DNA of 64,000 bases, from assembly GCF_000620785.1 (NCBI RefSeq), contig NZ_JIAI01000002.1, positions 1,405,372-1,469,371 of the forward strand, in the 5' to 3' direction. Below are positions 41,624 through 50,159 of this stretch, piece by piece. Each line of letters opens with the position of its first letter. The stretch's first letter is position 1. The notes below the pieces were generated by a model. The model did no database searches. It was not told the DNA's origin and worked only from the letters and a program-made list of their open reading frames with translations. Made by a program: the position numbers and the translations under genes. Origin of the DNA: Actinospineispora acaciae DSM 45401. Lineage in GTDB: Bacteria > Actinomycetota > Actinomycetes > Mycobacteriales > Pseudonocardiaceae.

Positions 41624-42358
41624 ATGGCAGCGGACGGCGGCCCGGGTGGGCCGGTGCGGGAGCGGCCGAGGATTCTGCTGGTGGAAGACGATCCTCGGAT
41701 ACGTGACGCGCTCGGTCTGGCGCTGGACGACGAGGGTTTCGATGTCGTTCCGGCACCGTCCGGGGAGCAGGCGATGGTCCTGGCCGAGCAGTACCTGGTG
41801 GATGTGGTGTTGCTCGACCTGATGCTGCCCGGCCTGGACGGGCTGAGCGTGTGCCGGCTGTTGCGTTCGGCCGGTGACCTGCCGATCATCATCATCACCG
41901 CCCGCTCGGACACCGCCGACGTGATCGCCGGGCTGGAGGCCGGCGCCGATGACTACGTCACCAAGCCGCTGGTCGCGGCCGAGCTCGCGGCCCGGATCCG
42001 GGCGTTGCGCCGGCGCCGGCGCCGCCCGGACGCCGTGGCGTCGGTGTCCTGTCTGAGGATTGGCGAGGTCGAGATCCTGCCCGAGGAAGGCGTGGTGCGC
42101 CGCGCTGGCACCGAGGTACACCTGACCCGCACCGAGTTTCGGCTGCTCGTCGAGCTGGCCGCCGCGGGCGGGCGGATCGTGACCCGGGAGGAGCTGCTGC
42201 AGCGGGTGTGGGGCTACGACTACTACGGCGACACCCGGTTGTTGGACGTGCACGTCCGGCGGCTGCGACGCAAGATCGAAGCCAACCCGGACGACCCGTG
42301 CCTGGTGCTCACCGTGCGCGGTGCCGGCTACAAGTCGGCGCCGCCGACCCCTCGGTGA
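41624..42358 (+). CDS. OmpR/MtrA-type response regulator
   Basis: 244 residues: receiver with acidic DD pair (LLVEDDPRIRDAL), phospho-acceptor D65 (VVLLDLMLPG) and K114 (DDYVTKPL); C-terminal winged helix with TRTEFRLLVELA and RLLDVHVRRLRRKIE. ATG 41624 follows AGGAGAG. Ends in a GTGA overlap with the kinase gene. Confidence 0.93.
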   Translation: MAADGGPGGPVRERPRILLVEDDPRIRDALGLALDDEGFDVVPAPSGEQAMVLAEQYLVDVVLLDLMLPGLDGLSVCRLLRSAGDLPIIIITARSDTADVIAGLEAGADDYVTKPLVAAELAARIRALRRRRRRPDAVASVSCLRIGEVEILPEEGVVRRAGTEVHLTRTEFRLLVELAAAGGRIVTREELLQRVWGYDYYGDTRLLDVHVRRLRRKIEANPDDPCLVLTVRGAGYKSAPPTPR

Positions 42359-43761
42359 GTGCCGGCTCGCGGTGGCGTGAGCGGCTGCGCCGGGGGCCGC
42401 TGCCGCTGCGCTGGCGGGTCGCGGTCGCCTTCGCCGTGGTGTCCGCCGTGGTCGCCGCGCTGTTCGCGCTGGTGACCTTCAGGCTCGCGGCCAACTACAT
42501 GTTCGACCAGCGCGAGCAGAGCGCACTGCGCCAGGCCAGCGTGAACGAGCGGCTGGTGCGCGACTCGCTGGCCTCCCGCGCGCCGGGCCAGCTCGGTGAC
42601 CTGCTCACCGGGCTGTCCGGCAACCCCGACACCACCATCGCGCTGTGGACGGCCGGGTCGTGGCTCGTTCGGGGCCGCCACGTCGAACCCGGCGCGCTGC
42701 CCGCCGGTATCCACGAGCTGCTCGGCGCCCGACACGCCGGCAGCCAACGCGCCGCGGTCGGCGGCATCCCCACCCTCGCCGTGGTGCTGCCCATCGAAGG
42801 AACCGCCTCGATGTACGTCGAGCTGTTCCCGCTGGTGGAGCTGGAGCAGATCGTCGGCTTCCTACGCGTCGTGCTGGTCGCCGGGGTCGCCACCAGCACC
42901 GTCCTCGGTTTCGGCCTGGGCCGCTGGGCCTCCCGGCGCGCCCTGCGCCCGCTCACCGAGCTGACCGTCGCGGCCGGACGGGTCGCGCGAGGTGACCTGC
43001 GTGCCCGGCTGCCCGAGCACGCGGACGCCGACCTCGCGCCGCTGGCCGCGTCGTTTAACCGCACCGCCGGCGACCTCGAGCGGCGGGTACGCCGCGACGC
43101 CCGGTTCGCCGCGGATGTCAGCCACGAGCTCCGCTCACCGCTGACCACCATGCTCAACGCGGTCGCCGTCCTGCGCCGCCGCCGAGGCGAGCTGCCCCCG
43201 GCCGGCCGGCAAGCCGTCGACCTACTGGCCGCCGACGTGCGGCGTTTTCACCGCATGGTCATCGACCTGCTCGAGATCTCCCGCGGCGACGCGGGCGCTG
43301 ACGACCGCGAACTGGAGACCTGTGACCTGGCCGAACTGGTCCGGCACGCCCTCGCCCAGCGATCCGACACGCCGGTCCACGTCGACAACCCCCCGCCGAC
43401 GGTGCTGGCCGACCGGCGCCGTCTCGACCGGGTGGTGGCGAACCTGCTCGACAACGCCCGGCACCACGGCGGCGGCACCGTCCGCGTCGCGATCCGCAAC
43501 GTTCCCGGCCACGTGCGTCTCGAGGTCGACGACGCGGGCCCCGGAGTCCCGCCCGAGCTGCGCGAGGAGATCTTCGAGCGCTTCACCCGAGGACACCGAG
43601 CAGGCGACCGGGGCCACGACACCGACGACACCGGCAGCGGCCTCGGGCTCGCCCTGGTCGCCCAGCACGTCCACCGCCACGGCGGCACCACCTGGGTCGA
43701 GGACCGACCCGGCGGCGGCGCACGATTCATCGTCGAGCTCCCCACCCACCCCCGGCCCTGA
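42355..43761 (+). CDS. MtrB-like sensor histidine kinase
   Basis: 468 residues: TM1 near residues 20-42, periplasmic region to about 160, TM2 near 165-188, HAMP, then DHp with H257 (DVSHELRSPL) and HATPase with NLLDNARHH, DDAGPGVP and GSGLGLALV. GTG 42355 overlaps the regulator stop. Cognate of the preceding gene; the signal is unknown. Confidence 0.93.
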   Translation: MSAGSRWRERLRRGPLPLRWRVAVAFAVVSAVVAALFALVTFRLAANYMFDQREQSALRQASVNERLVRDSLASRAPGQLGDLLTGLSGNPDTTIALWTAGSWLVRGRHVEPGALPAGIHELLGARHAGSQRAAVGGIPTLAVVLPIEGTASMYVELFPLVELEQIVGFLRVVLVAGVATSTVLGFGLGRWASRRALRPLTELTVAAGRVARGDLRARLPEHADADLAPLAASFNRTAGDLERRVRRDARFAADVSHELRSPLTTMLNAVAVLRRRRGELPPAGRQAVDLLAADVRRFHRMVIDLLEISRGDAGADDRELETCDLAELVRHALAQRSDTPVHVDNPPPTVLADRRRLDRVVANLLDNARHHGGGTVRVAIRNVPGHVRLEVDDAGPGVPPELREEIFERFTRGHRAGDRGHDTDDTGSGLGLALVAQHVHRHGGTTWVEDRPGGGARFIVELPTHPRP

Positions 43762-43891
43762 CCCGGCCGCGTCCCCGTTTCGCGGAGGAAAGTTGACGTC
43801 GGTTCCGTAGGTGAGCTCGGCGACAAACCCGTCGGGCACGCCGGCGAGGATCTTGTTCAGCAGCCAGAGAAGAGCCGCTTGGCCTGGCGGG

Positions 43892-44416
43892 TCATCGCGC
43901 TCGCCGCGCGCCGTGGCCGCTCGGGTTCCACGGCCGCGGCCGAGGCCACCAGGCGGGCACCGCGCGACGGTAGGTCTCGTACTCGGCGCCGAACTGCCGG
44001 AGCAGCGTGGGTTCCTCGTACCAGCGGACGAACGCGGCCGGGACCGCCCACGCGATGGCGGCGTAAACCAGCAGGCCGACGCTCGCGAACAGCAGAGCCT
44101 GACCGAGGATGACCAGCACGAGCCCGAAGTACATCGGGTTGCGGAGGTAGCGGTTGAACCCGGAGACCACCAGCCGTTGAGTCGGCGCGAGTGGCATCGG
44201 GGTACCGCCGGCCTTGACGAACTCGACGAACGCCGCCACCGGCGGCACCAGGCCGACACAGATCAGCCCGACGCCGATGACCTGTGCCACCATCCAGTAC
44301 GGCCAGGGCTGGTGCGGCTCCCAGCGCGTGATCAGCCACGGGATCAGCCCGACCACGGTTCCCGGTGCCACGACGAAAAACGCCGCGCTGCCCAGCGCCG
44401 CCCTCGATCTGCGCAT
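43892..44416 (-). CDS. Isoprenylcysteine carboxyl methyltransferase-like membrane protein
   Basis: 174 residues, four to five membrane segments, with the ICMT/phospholipid-methyltransferase motif SGFNRYLRNPMYFGLVLVIL and RWYEEPTLLRQFGAEYETYR. SAM-dependent methylation of a lipid-like substrate is expected. Start overlaps the TetR stop (TGATG), last gene of a minus-strand operon from 47851. Confidence 0.85.
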   Translation of the reverse strand: MRRSRAALGSAAFFVVAPGTVVGLIPWLITRWEPHQPWPYWMVAQVIGVGLICVGLVPPVAAFVEFVKAGGTPMPLAPTQRLVVSGFNRYLRNPMYFGLVLVILGQALLFASVGLLVYAAIAWAVPAAFVRWYEEPTLLRQFGAEYETYRRAVPAWWPRPRPWNPSGHGARRAR

Positions 44417-45174
44417 CACGTCCGGTCGCCTTCCGTCACGGTGGGTGACCTCGCTTTCGAGGCCGATGTCGGCGGCTCGGAGGTCCCCACGGCCTGGACG
44501 AAGGCCGCCGCGAACGTTGCGCACGCCTCGTCCAAGCTGGGCTTCTCCGGCCCGACGTGCCGGGTGATGAGCGGGCCGGAGAGGAGGTGCAGCAGGAGCG
44601 GACCGAGTAGCTGATGGAGGAGCAGCGCGATCGGCAGGCGCCGGATACGCCCGGCCGCGATCTCGGCCGACAACCAGCCGCCGATGCTGCCGAGCGCCCG
44701 GGGAAAGAACCGTTGGACGAGTTGCCCCGCTGCCCCGTCCGGGCGGGCGAATGCATCCGCCAACATCATCGGCGCCACCCTGGGCTCTCGGCTCAGGCCG
44801 GTGGCGAACGCCCGATATATGCCGTACACGGTCTGTTCGAGGCCGTGGCCGGGCTGTTCGAGGAGCGCTTCGATGTCGAACAACGGCGTGTAGCTCTCGT
44901 AGACGGCGCTCAGCAGCCCGTCGCGCCCGGCGAAGGTGGCGTACAGGCCGTGCACCGAACAGCCGGCCGCGCTCGCCGCCGCCTCCAAGGTCATCGCCGC
45001 CACGCCCTGCTCGCTGATCAGCCGCGCGGCCGCGTCGACCGCGCGGCGGCGCACCGGGACCCGGCCACCCGGATCGACCCCGGCCGCGCGTACCGCCTCT
45101 TCCAGCGCCCGCCGCGAACCGCCCAGCCGTCGCACCAGCGTGCTGCGCGAGCGAGCCGCCTGGACCCCGATCAT
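44416..45174 (-). CDS. TetR-family regulator
   Basis: 252 residues with an N-terminal extension; HTH VDAAARLISEQGVAAMTLEA, then AGCSVHGLYATFAGRDGLLS. Starts by ATGA overlap with the MFS gene and overlaps the ICMT-like gene, so it is encoded inside the operon it may regulate. C-terminal domain is hydrophobic (LLLHQLLGPLLLHLL), as in some lipophilic-ligand TetRs. Confidence 0.88.
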   Translation of the reverse strand: MIGVQAARSRSTLVRRLGGSRRALEEAVRAAGVDPGGRVPVRRRAVDAAARLISEQGVAAMTLEAAASAAGCSVHGLYATFAGRDGLLSAVYESYTPLFDIEALLEQPGHGLEQTVYGIYRAFATGLSREPRVAPMMLADAFARPDGAAGQLVQRFFPRALGSIGGWLSAEIAAGRIRRLPIALLLHQLLGPLLLHLLSGPLITRHVGPEKPSLDEACATFAAAFVQAVGTSEPPTSASKARSPTVTEGDRT

Positions 45175-46520
45175 GTCTGGCGTGGGATGGGCGGTGGGGA
45201 GCCCAGGTCTCGGCTTCCCAGCGGCACGATCTGCCCGATGACCAGGCCATAGACGAGCGCACCCGCGATGGCCACCGCGCCGGCCACCGCCAGCGGCACG
45301 GCGTACGACCCGCCGGTCGCGTCCAGTAGCACGCCGATGACGATGGGGCTGGCCAGGCCGGCGGCGTTCGAGGCGAAGCCCTGGATGCCGGCGAGCGAGG
45401 CGACGTTGCCCGGCGCGGGGGCGACGTCGGCGGGCAGCGCCCACAGGCTCGACGCGGCGAAGGTCAGCGCGCAGTACGAGATCGTCAGCAGGGTGAGTGC
45501 GGTGGCCGCGTTGGGCGCCTCGCCCGCGAAGACGATGACGGAGGCGAGCACCAGGCCGCTGATCAAGGGGACTTTCCGGGCATAGGACACGCTGTGCCCT
45601 CGGCGGATCAGCCGCCCCTGGAGCAGGCCGCCGACCCACTGCGCGGGTATCGCGAGCAGCGCCGGCAACATGCCGAAGATCCCGAGCTTGAGCAGGTCGA
45701 AGCCGCGCGCATCCACCAGGTAGGAGGGGAACCAGGTGATGAAGAAGTAGAGGACGAACGACAGGCAGAAGAACCCGAGCACCATCCCCCATGTCGTGCG
45801 ATAGCGGAAGAGATGGTGCCAGGGGAGGGCGGCGCGTTCATGCTCGCCGTCGTCCGGTTGGCCGTCCCGGATGAGGGCCTTCTCCTGCTCGGAGACCCCG
45901 GGGTGCTCGTCGGGGTCCCGGTACAGGCGCAGCCACACGGCGACGAAGACGAATCCGAGCAGGCCCGCGGCCACGAACGAGCCACGCCAGCCGATGACCG
46001 CGATGAGCGCCGCGATGATCGGTAGGGACAGCGCGGTGCCGGCCCTGGCGCCGCTGTCGAAGATGGACGCCGCGAGGCCACGTTCGTGGACGGGGAACCA
46101 CCGCGACACGACCTTCGCGCCGGATGGGTAGCTGGGCGACTCGCCGACGCCGAGCAGCAGCCGCAGCAGGATGAGCACCAGGAAGCCGGTGGCCGCCCCC
46201 ATGAGCATGGTCGCCACCGACCAGGCCGCCACCGCAATCGCGAGCATCCGGCGGGGGCCGAACCGGTCGACGAGCCAGCCCGAGGGAAACTGCATCAGCG
46301 CATAGGTCCAGAAGAAGGCTCCCAGCAGAATGCCGGATGACGTCTTCGACAGACCCAGCTCACCCGACATGTACGGGAGAGCGACACCGAGATTGGCCCG
46401 ATCGAGATAGTTGATCGACGTCGCGATGAAGACCATACCGATGATCGTCCAGCGGGTGCCGCCGGCTCGACGCGTTCCTTGTGATGAGCCGGTGTTCTTG
46501 GGAATTGGCGTTTCAGTCAT
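45171..46520 (-). CDS. MFS transporter, ACS family (hexuronate/galactonate-like)
   Basis: 449 residues, 12 membrane segments. INYLDRANLGVALPYMSGEL and GWLVDRFGPRRML are typical of the D-galactonate/glucarate/hexuronate branch of the anion:cation symporters. ATG 46520. Next to a KduD-like dehydrogenase and a cupin, it suggests uptake of a sugar acid or related organic acid. Confidence 0.9.
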   Translation of the reverse strand: MTETPIPKNTGSSQGTRRAGGTRWTIIGMVFIATSINYLDRANLGVALPYMSGELGLSKTSSGILLGAFFWTYALMQFPSGWLVDRFGPRRMLAIAVAAWSVATMLMGAATGFLVLILLRLLLGVGESPSYPSGAKVVSRWFPVHERGLAASIFDSGARAGTALSLPIIAALIAVIGWRGSFVAAGLLGFVFVAVWLRLYRDPDEHPGVSEQEKALIRDGQPDDGEHERAALPWHHLFRYRTTWGMVLGFFCLSFVLYFFITWFPSYLVDARGFDLLKLGIFGMLPALLAIPAQWVGGLLQGRLIRRGHSVSYARKVPLISGLVLASVIVFAGEAPNAATALTLLTISYCALTFAASSLWALPADVAPAPGNVASLAGIQGFASNAAGLASPIVIGVLLDATGGSYAVPLAVAGAVAIAGALVYGLVIGQIVPLGSRDLGSPPPIPRQT

Positions 46521-46604
46521 GCATGCTCCTGCACTGATGCGCGGTCCTGGACAATGCGGACCGCGCCTGCGAGTGGGAGAAAGCTCGAGCTCGACGCTGA
46601 TGGC

Positions 46605-47399
46605 TCAGCGGGCGAGCCAGCCTCCGTCGACAACGAGCACGTGACCGTGCACGTACGCCGCGGCGGGCGAGGCGAGGAACACCGCCGCGCCGGCGATGTC
46701 CTCGGGGTCGGCCCAGCGGCCGGCCGGGATGCGGGCGCTGATCTCGCCTGCGCGCCGTGGGTCGGCGCGCAGGTCCTCCGTCGTGGCCGTGGCAACGTAG
46801 CCCGGAGCGATGGCGTTGACGTTGACGCCCCGCCCGGCCCACTCGTTGGCCAGGGCCTTGGTGAGCCCGACGATCGCGTGCTTACTGGCGGTGTAGGAGG
46901 AGACGAACACACCGCCCTGGAAACTCAGCAACGACGCGATGTTGATGATGTTCCCATACCCGCGCTCGAGCATCCCGCGTCCGGCCGCACGAGAGAGCTC
47001 GAACGCGGCATGCAGGTTCACCTCGATGACGTCGTGCCAGTCCTCGTTGGTGAACTCATCGGCGGGTGAGCGGCGGATCAGACCCGCGTTGTTGACGAGA
47101 ATGTCGACGCTGTTCCCGTCGAACGCCTCCTTGATGCGGGAGAGCCGATCCTGTCGGCCGAGGTCGAGCCGCAGGCAGTCGACCTTGCTGCCCATCTCGG
47201 CGGCGCCGACGGCCGTGGCATCCAGGTTTTCCTGTTCGGACAACAGGATAAGGTCGGCTCCGGCGGCCGCCAGTGCGAGGCTGATCGCGCGCCCGATCCC
47301 GGTTCCGGCACCGGTGACCAGCGCGGTGCGGCCGCACAGGGCGAACGGTGACGACGCCGAAGCGTCCGCCCACCGCGCGGGGTGATGCGCGACGTCCAT
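46605..47399 (-). CDS. KduD-like SDR dehydrogenase
   Basis: 264 residues: TGAGTGIGRA, NNAGLIRRSPADEF, catalytic Ser in NIASLLSFQGG, YTASK, and C-terminal VHGHVLVVDGGWLAR. The RRSPADEF and FQGG segments are those of 2-deoxy-D-gluconate 3-dehydrogenases. The ATG overlaps the cupin stop. An N-terminal extension of about 25 residues precedes the fold. Confidence 0.88.
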   Translation of the reverse strand: MDVAHHPARWADASASSPFALCGRTALVTGAGTGIGRAISLALAAAGADLILLSEQENLDATAVGAAEMGSKVDCLRLDLGRQDRLSRIKEAFDGNSVDILVNNAGLIRRSPADEFTNEDWHDVIEVNLHAAFELSRAAGRGMLERGYGNIINIASLLSFQGGVFVSSYTASKHAIVGLTKALANEWAGRGVNVNAIAPGYVATATTEDLRADPRRAGEISARIPAGRWADPEDIAGAAVFLASPAAAYVHGHVLVVDGGWLAR

Positions 47400-47851
47400 C
47401 AGAAGTCGATCGCGGCAAGCGGGAGGCCCTGCTCGGCGCAGTAGTCGTGGTAGCGCCGCCGTTTGGTCTCGACGGTTTCCACGAACATCACCCGGTTGTC
47501 CTCGTCGAGGTACTCCAGCGGACCGTGGATCGAGAAGAGCGTCACCATTTCTTCCTCGCCGAGGACTTCGAGCGTATGCACATCGCCGGGGGCTTCGAAT
47601 ACGAAGTCACCGGCGCGCGCGACCCAGTCGTGTTCGAGGTAGTGCCAACTGCCGGAGAGGAGAAAGCCCTCGACGGCCCCGAGATGCCGATGACGGCTCA
47701 CCCGGCCCGCGCGCCGCACCCGCAACAGGTTGACCCACTCTCCCGTTGCAAGGTTGAGCCGGAGCGGCTTGAACTCGATCCCGTCACCCTGGGGCACCCA
47801 GGGCAGCCGCTCGGCCTCGACCAGGAGATCAGACGTCATTGTCTCGGTCAT
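47399..47851 (-). CDS. Cupin protein, 2,4'-dihydroxyacetophenone dioxygenase-like
   Basis: 150 residues of the ChrR/DAD-like cupin group: PWVPQGDGIEFKPLRLNLAT, then VSRHRHLGAVEGFLLSGSWH with metal HxH, and FVFEAPGDVHTLEV with the last His. DAD enzymes cleave aryl ketones with Fe(II), but the group is mixed, so dioxygenase activity is tentative. First gene of the operon; the promoter should lie in 47852-47958. Confidence 0.82.
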   Translation of the reverse strand: MTETMTSDLLVEAERLPWVPQGDGIEFKPLRLNLATGEWVNLLRVRRAGRVSRHRHLGAVEGFLLSGSWHYLEHDWVARAGDFVFEAPGDVHTLEVLGEEEMVTLFSIHGPLEYLDEDNRVMFVETVETKRRRYHDYCAEQGLPLAAIDF

Positions 47852-47958
47852 AGAGGTTTCCCTTCACCGGGTCGGCCTCCGGCGCGCCGCCGAAAGCCGC
47901 GTGCGTGACGACGCTAAGCCGCCGTTTTCCGGGTGTGAAGCGCGGTTCGGTGATGCAG

Positions 47959-48927
47959 CTATTCGACTCTCTGATCGGGTCCTGCCCAGGGCTCGCCGGC
48001 CGGCTCGGTGCCCGAGGGCAGCGGGCTGGACCCGAGCTGCCGGAACAGGGTTCGCGCGGCGGGGGTCAGCGGACGGGATGCGTCCCAGTAGGCCGCGACG
48101 CGGCGCACGCGGCCTCCCGCCAGCCGGCGGACCGAGACACCACCGGTGTCGGAGATCTGGGCGGCCAGCGCGTTGGTCAGGCCCACACCGAGGTTCGCCC
48201 GTACCAGGGCCATCAGCGTCTGCGGCTGGTTGGTGGCCTGGACGGGTTCGAGCTCGAAGCCACACTCACGGAACGCCCGGTACGACTCGAACCCGACCGC
48301 CTCCGGGTCCCTGAGCCGTCCGATCGTGATCAGCGGGTACTCCGCGACCTGGGCGACCGTCAGCGGTTCCGCCAGCTCGGCGAGGGGGTGTCGGGACGGG
48401 TGCAGCACCACGAGCGGCTCCCGCCACAGCACCTGGCACCGCAGTGACTTCGAGGCCGGGGCCGGAGCCATCGGTCGCAGGCACACGTCGACCCGCCCGC
48501 TCATCAGCGCATCGTCGAGTTCCAGTGTCGAGTGCTCGGCCAGCACCACCTGGACATCGGGACTCGTCCGCGCGAGCTCGGTGAGCAGGGCCGGTACGAA
48601 CGCGGCGCTCGCGCTGGGGTAGCTGCCGAGCGTCACCACGCCCCGCGCGGACCCGCGCCGGGCCGCCATCGCGGCTTCCGCGGAGTCGAGCTCGCGCAGG
48701 ATCGTCCGGGCGTGCTCCGCCAGCGCGGCTCCGGCCTCGGTCAGGGCGACGGGACGTTTGCGCCGGTCGAACAGTATGACCCCGGCTTCCCGCTCGAGCG
48801 CCCCCACGTGCATGCTCACCCTCGGCTGCGACCGGTGCGTCACCTCCGCCGCGGCACCGAAACTCCCGGTGTCGACGACGGCCAGGAAGGACACCAACCA
48901 CTCGAGCCGCACGTCCGGCTTCAGCAC
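47959..48927 (-). CDS. LysR-family transcriptional regulator
   Basis: 322 residues: HTH VRLEWLVSFLAVVDTGSFGA then HRSQPRVSMHVGALEREAG, and a complete substrate-binding domain (PRGVVTLGSYPSASAAFVPA). Starts at GTG 48925-48927. Same strand and just upstream of the cupin-SDR-MFS operon, the probable target. The short gap downstream (107 bp) fits a separate operon promoter. Confidence 0.9.
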   Translation of the reverse strand: MLKPDVRLEWLVSFLAVVDTGSFGAAAEVTHRSQPRVSMHVGALEREAGVILFDRRKRPVALTEAGAALAEHARTILRELDSAEAAMAARRGSARGVVTLGSYPSASAAFVPALLTELARTSPDVQVVLAEHSTLELDDALMSGRVDVCLRPMAPAPASKSLRCQVLWREPLVVLHPSRHPLAELAEPLTVAQVAEYPLITIGRLRDPEAVGFESYRAFRECGFELEPVQATNQPQTLMALVRANLGVGLTNALAAQISDTGGVSVRRLAGGRVRRVAAYWDASRPLTPAARTLFRQLGSSPLPSGTEPAGEPWAGPDQRVE

Positions 48928-49031
48928 GAGCTCATTGTCCTGTCATGACGTGAGCGCAGCCATCGATCGCCCCTCGCCGTTGCCGTTCCACCACCAGGCC
49001 GAGATGAGCCTGCCGCCCCCGACCGGGAAAG

Positions 49032-49256
49032 GTGATCTGCGTCGGGCTGAACTACCGCAACCACATCCTCGAGTTGGACCGTGAGCTGCCACGTCACCCG
49101 ACCCTGTTCACCAGGTACGCCGAGTCCCTCATCGGCGCCACCGACCCGATCGCGAATCCCGCGGAGACCGACGAGCTCGACTGGGAGGCCGAACTCGCCA
49201 TCGTCATCGGCGCCGCGGTGCGGCGCGCGAAGGGGGCGACATCAAAGAGGCCCTGA
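49032..49256 (+). pseudogene. Fumarylacetoacetate hydrolase-family fragment
   Basis: The frame gives ICVGLNYRNHILELDRELPR and ELDWEAELAIVIGAAVRRAK, the central FAH segment with metal-binding E-x-E, but the first 60-70 and the last 130 residues are missing and the frame ends soon after. The intact FAH paralogue at 52869 shows what is lost. Decayed copy at the edge of a mobile-element scar. Confidence 0.75.
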
Positions 49257-49581
49257 ACAGGGCGAATCTCGCCCGCTTGTAGAGGAGCTACGACGGCGTG
49301 TGCCTGGAACTGATGAACGACCCCGAGGCCAACGCGGTGGATGCGAGCATCCCCCCGCCCGGAGAGGTAGTGCGGGCGTCCGAGGGGGAGTAGAACACCG
49401 CTTTGTGGCACACCCGCGCAAGCAGGTGTTCAATGCGGGGAAGCCGAGCGGCTTGGTGAACGAGGAAGCGCCGCGCGGGTTGGTGCCCTCGGCAGGGCAC
49501 GACACAGCCGGTCCCGGTCTGTGACCAGCGGATATCGTCCTCGTTGCGGGCATGTCGTGCCGCCCGGCGTGGTGGGATGGC
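49257..49581 (+). other. Decayed sequence, no intact gene
   Basis: About 325 bases between the FAH fragment and the transposase remnant. One frame reads DIKEALNRANLARL then a stop, and DGVCLELMNDPEANAVDAS follows in the same frame after it, suggesting further decayed coding sequence that I cannot assign. No convincing start, RBS or RNA gene. Confidence 0.4.
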
Positions 49582-49843
49582 CTAGGCCGTGTTCTGTAGG
49601 TCTGTGCACAGCCACAACACGATCGAGGCGGTGATGATCTCGGCGCGGTTGTAGGCGGCGCGTTTGGCGTAGCGGGTGGCAAGGTCGCGGAACTGCTTGA
49701 GCCGGTTGAAACAGCGCTCGACCACTTTGCCGTGGTCCAGGTCCGTAGCCGTTCGTGCGCGGTCTTCCACGGCCCGCGACCGCAGGCAGCAGCGGTTCGA
49801 TCCGCGCCCAGGCTTTGTCGGTCAGCTCTCCACGCCCCACCAC
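49582..49843 (-). mobile_element. IS5-family (IS427-like) transposase remnant
   Basis: From GTG 49843 the reverse strand reads MVGRGELTDKAWARIEPLLP, the usual start of IS5-type transposases; near 49768 it shifts to a frame with HGKVVERCFNRLKQFRDLATRY and AYNRAEIITASIVLWL, the C-terminal end. The central DDE domain (well over 100 residues) is gone. Terminal inverted repeats were not identified. Confidence 0.8.
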
Positions 49844-49898
49844 CCGGGCATGATCAACTGGTGCGGGTCACAACCCCTACAGGACACGCGCTAGAAGC

Positions 49899-50024
49899 CG
49901 GATCCGCTTCCTTCGCCGCAACCGAGGCGGTGACCGCGACCTCAAACGAGCCCTCGCGCGCCGCTCTACCCGCGGACGCACACCGCGACGCGACCACCCA
50001 CGCCTGCGATGTCATGGCGGCTGA
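49899..50024 (+). mobile_element. IS110-family transposase C-terminal remnant
   Basis: The frame RIRFLRRNRGGDRDLKRALA carries the NRGGDR-x-x-NRAL-type motif near the C-terminus of IS110 transposases, followed by a diverged basic tail (TPRRDHPRLRCHGG) and a stop. Only about 40 residues remain. Opposite strand to, and 56 bp from, the IS5 remnant. Confidence 0.5.
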
Positions 50025-50159
50025 CCAGCGTATTGAGTAGTCGGAGTCCGTCGTCGCTGTGCGTCCAGCACAACTCGGACGCTGTCGCGAAACAAACATG
50101 TTGCCGATCGCATCAGGTTCTGTTTCAATTTGGCGACCAGGAGTCGAGGGGTGGGATTG

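Noticed and set aside
43762..43891. Reverse-strand segment reading LLNKILAGVPDGFVAELTYG
   Set aside because: It looks protein-like but has no start, stop or partner frame that I can define; perhaps a tiny remnant, not enough to annotate.
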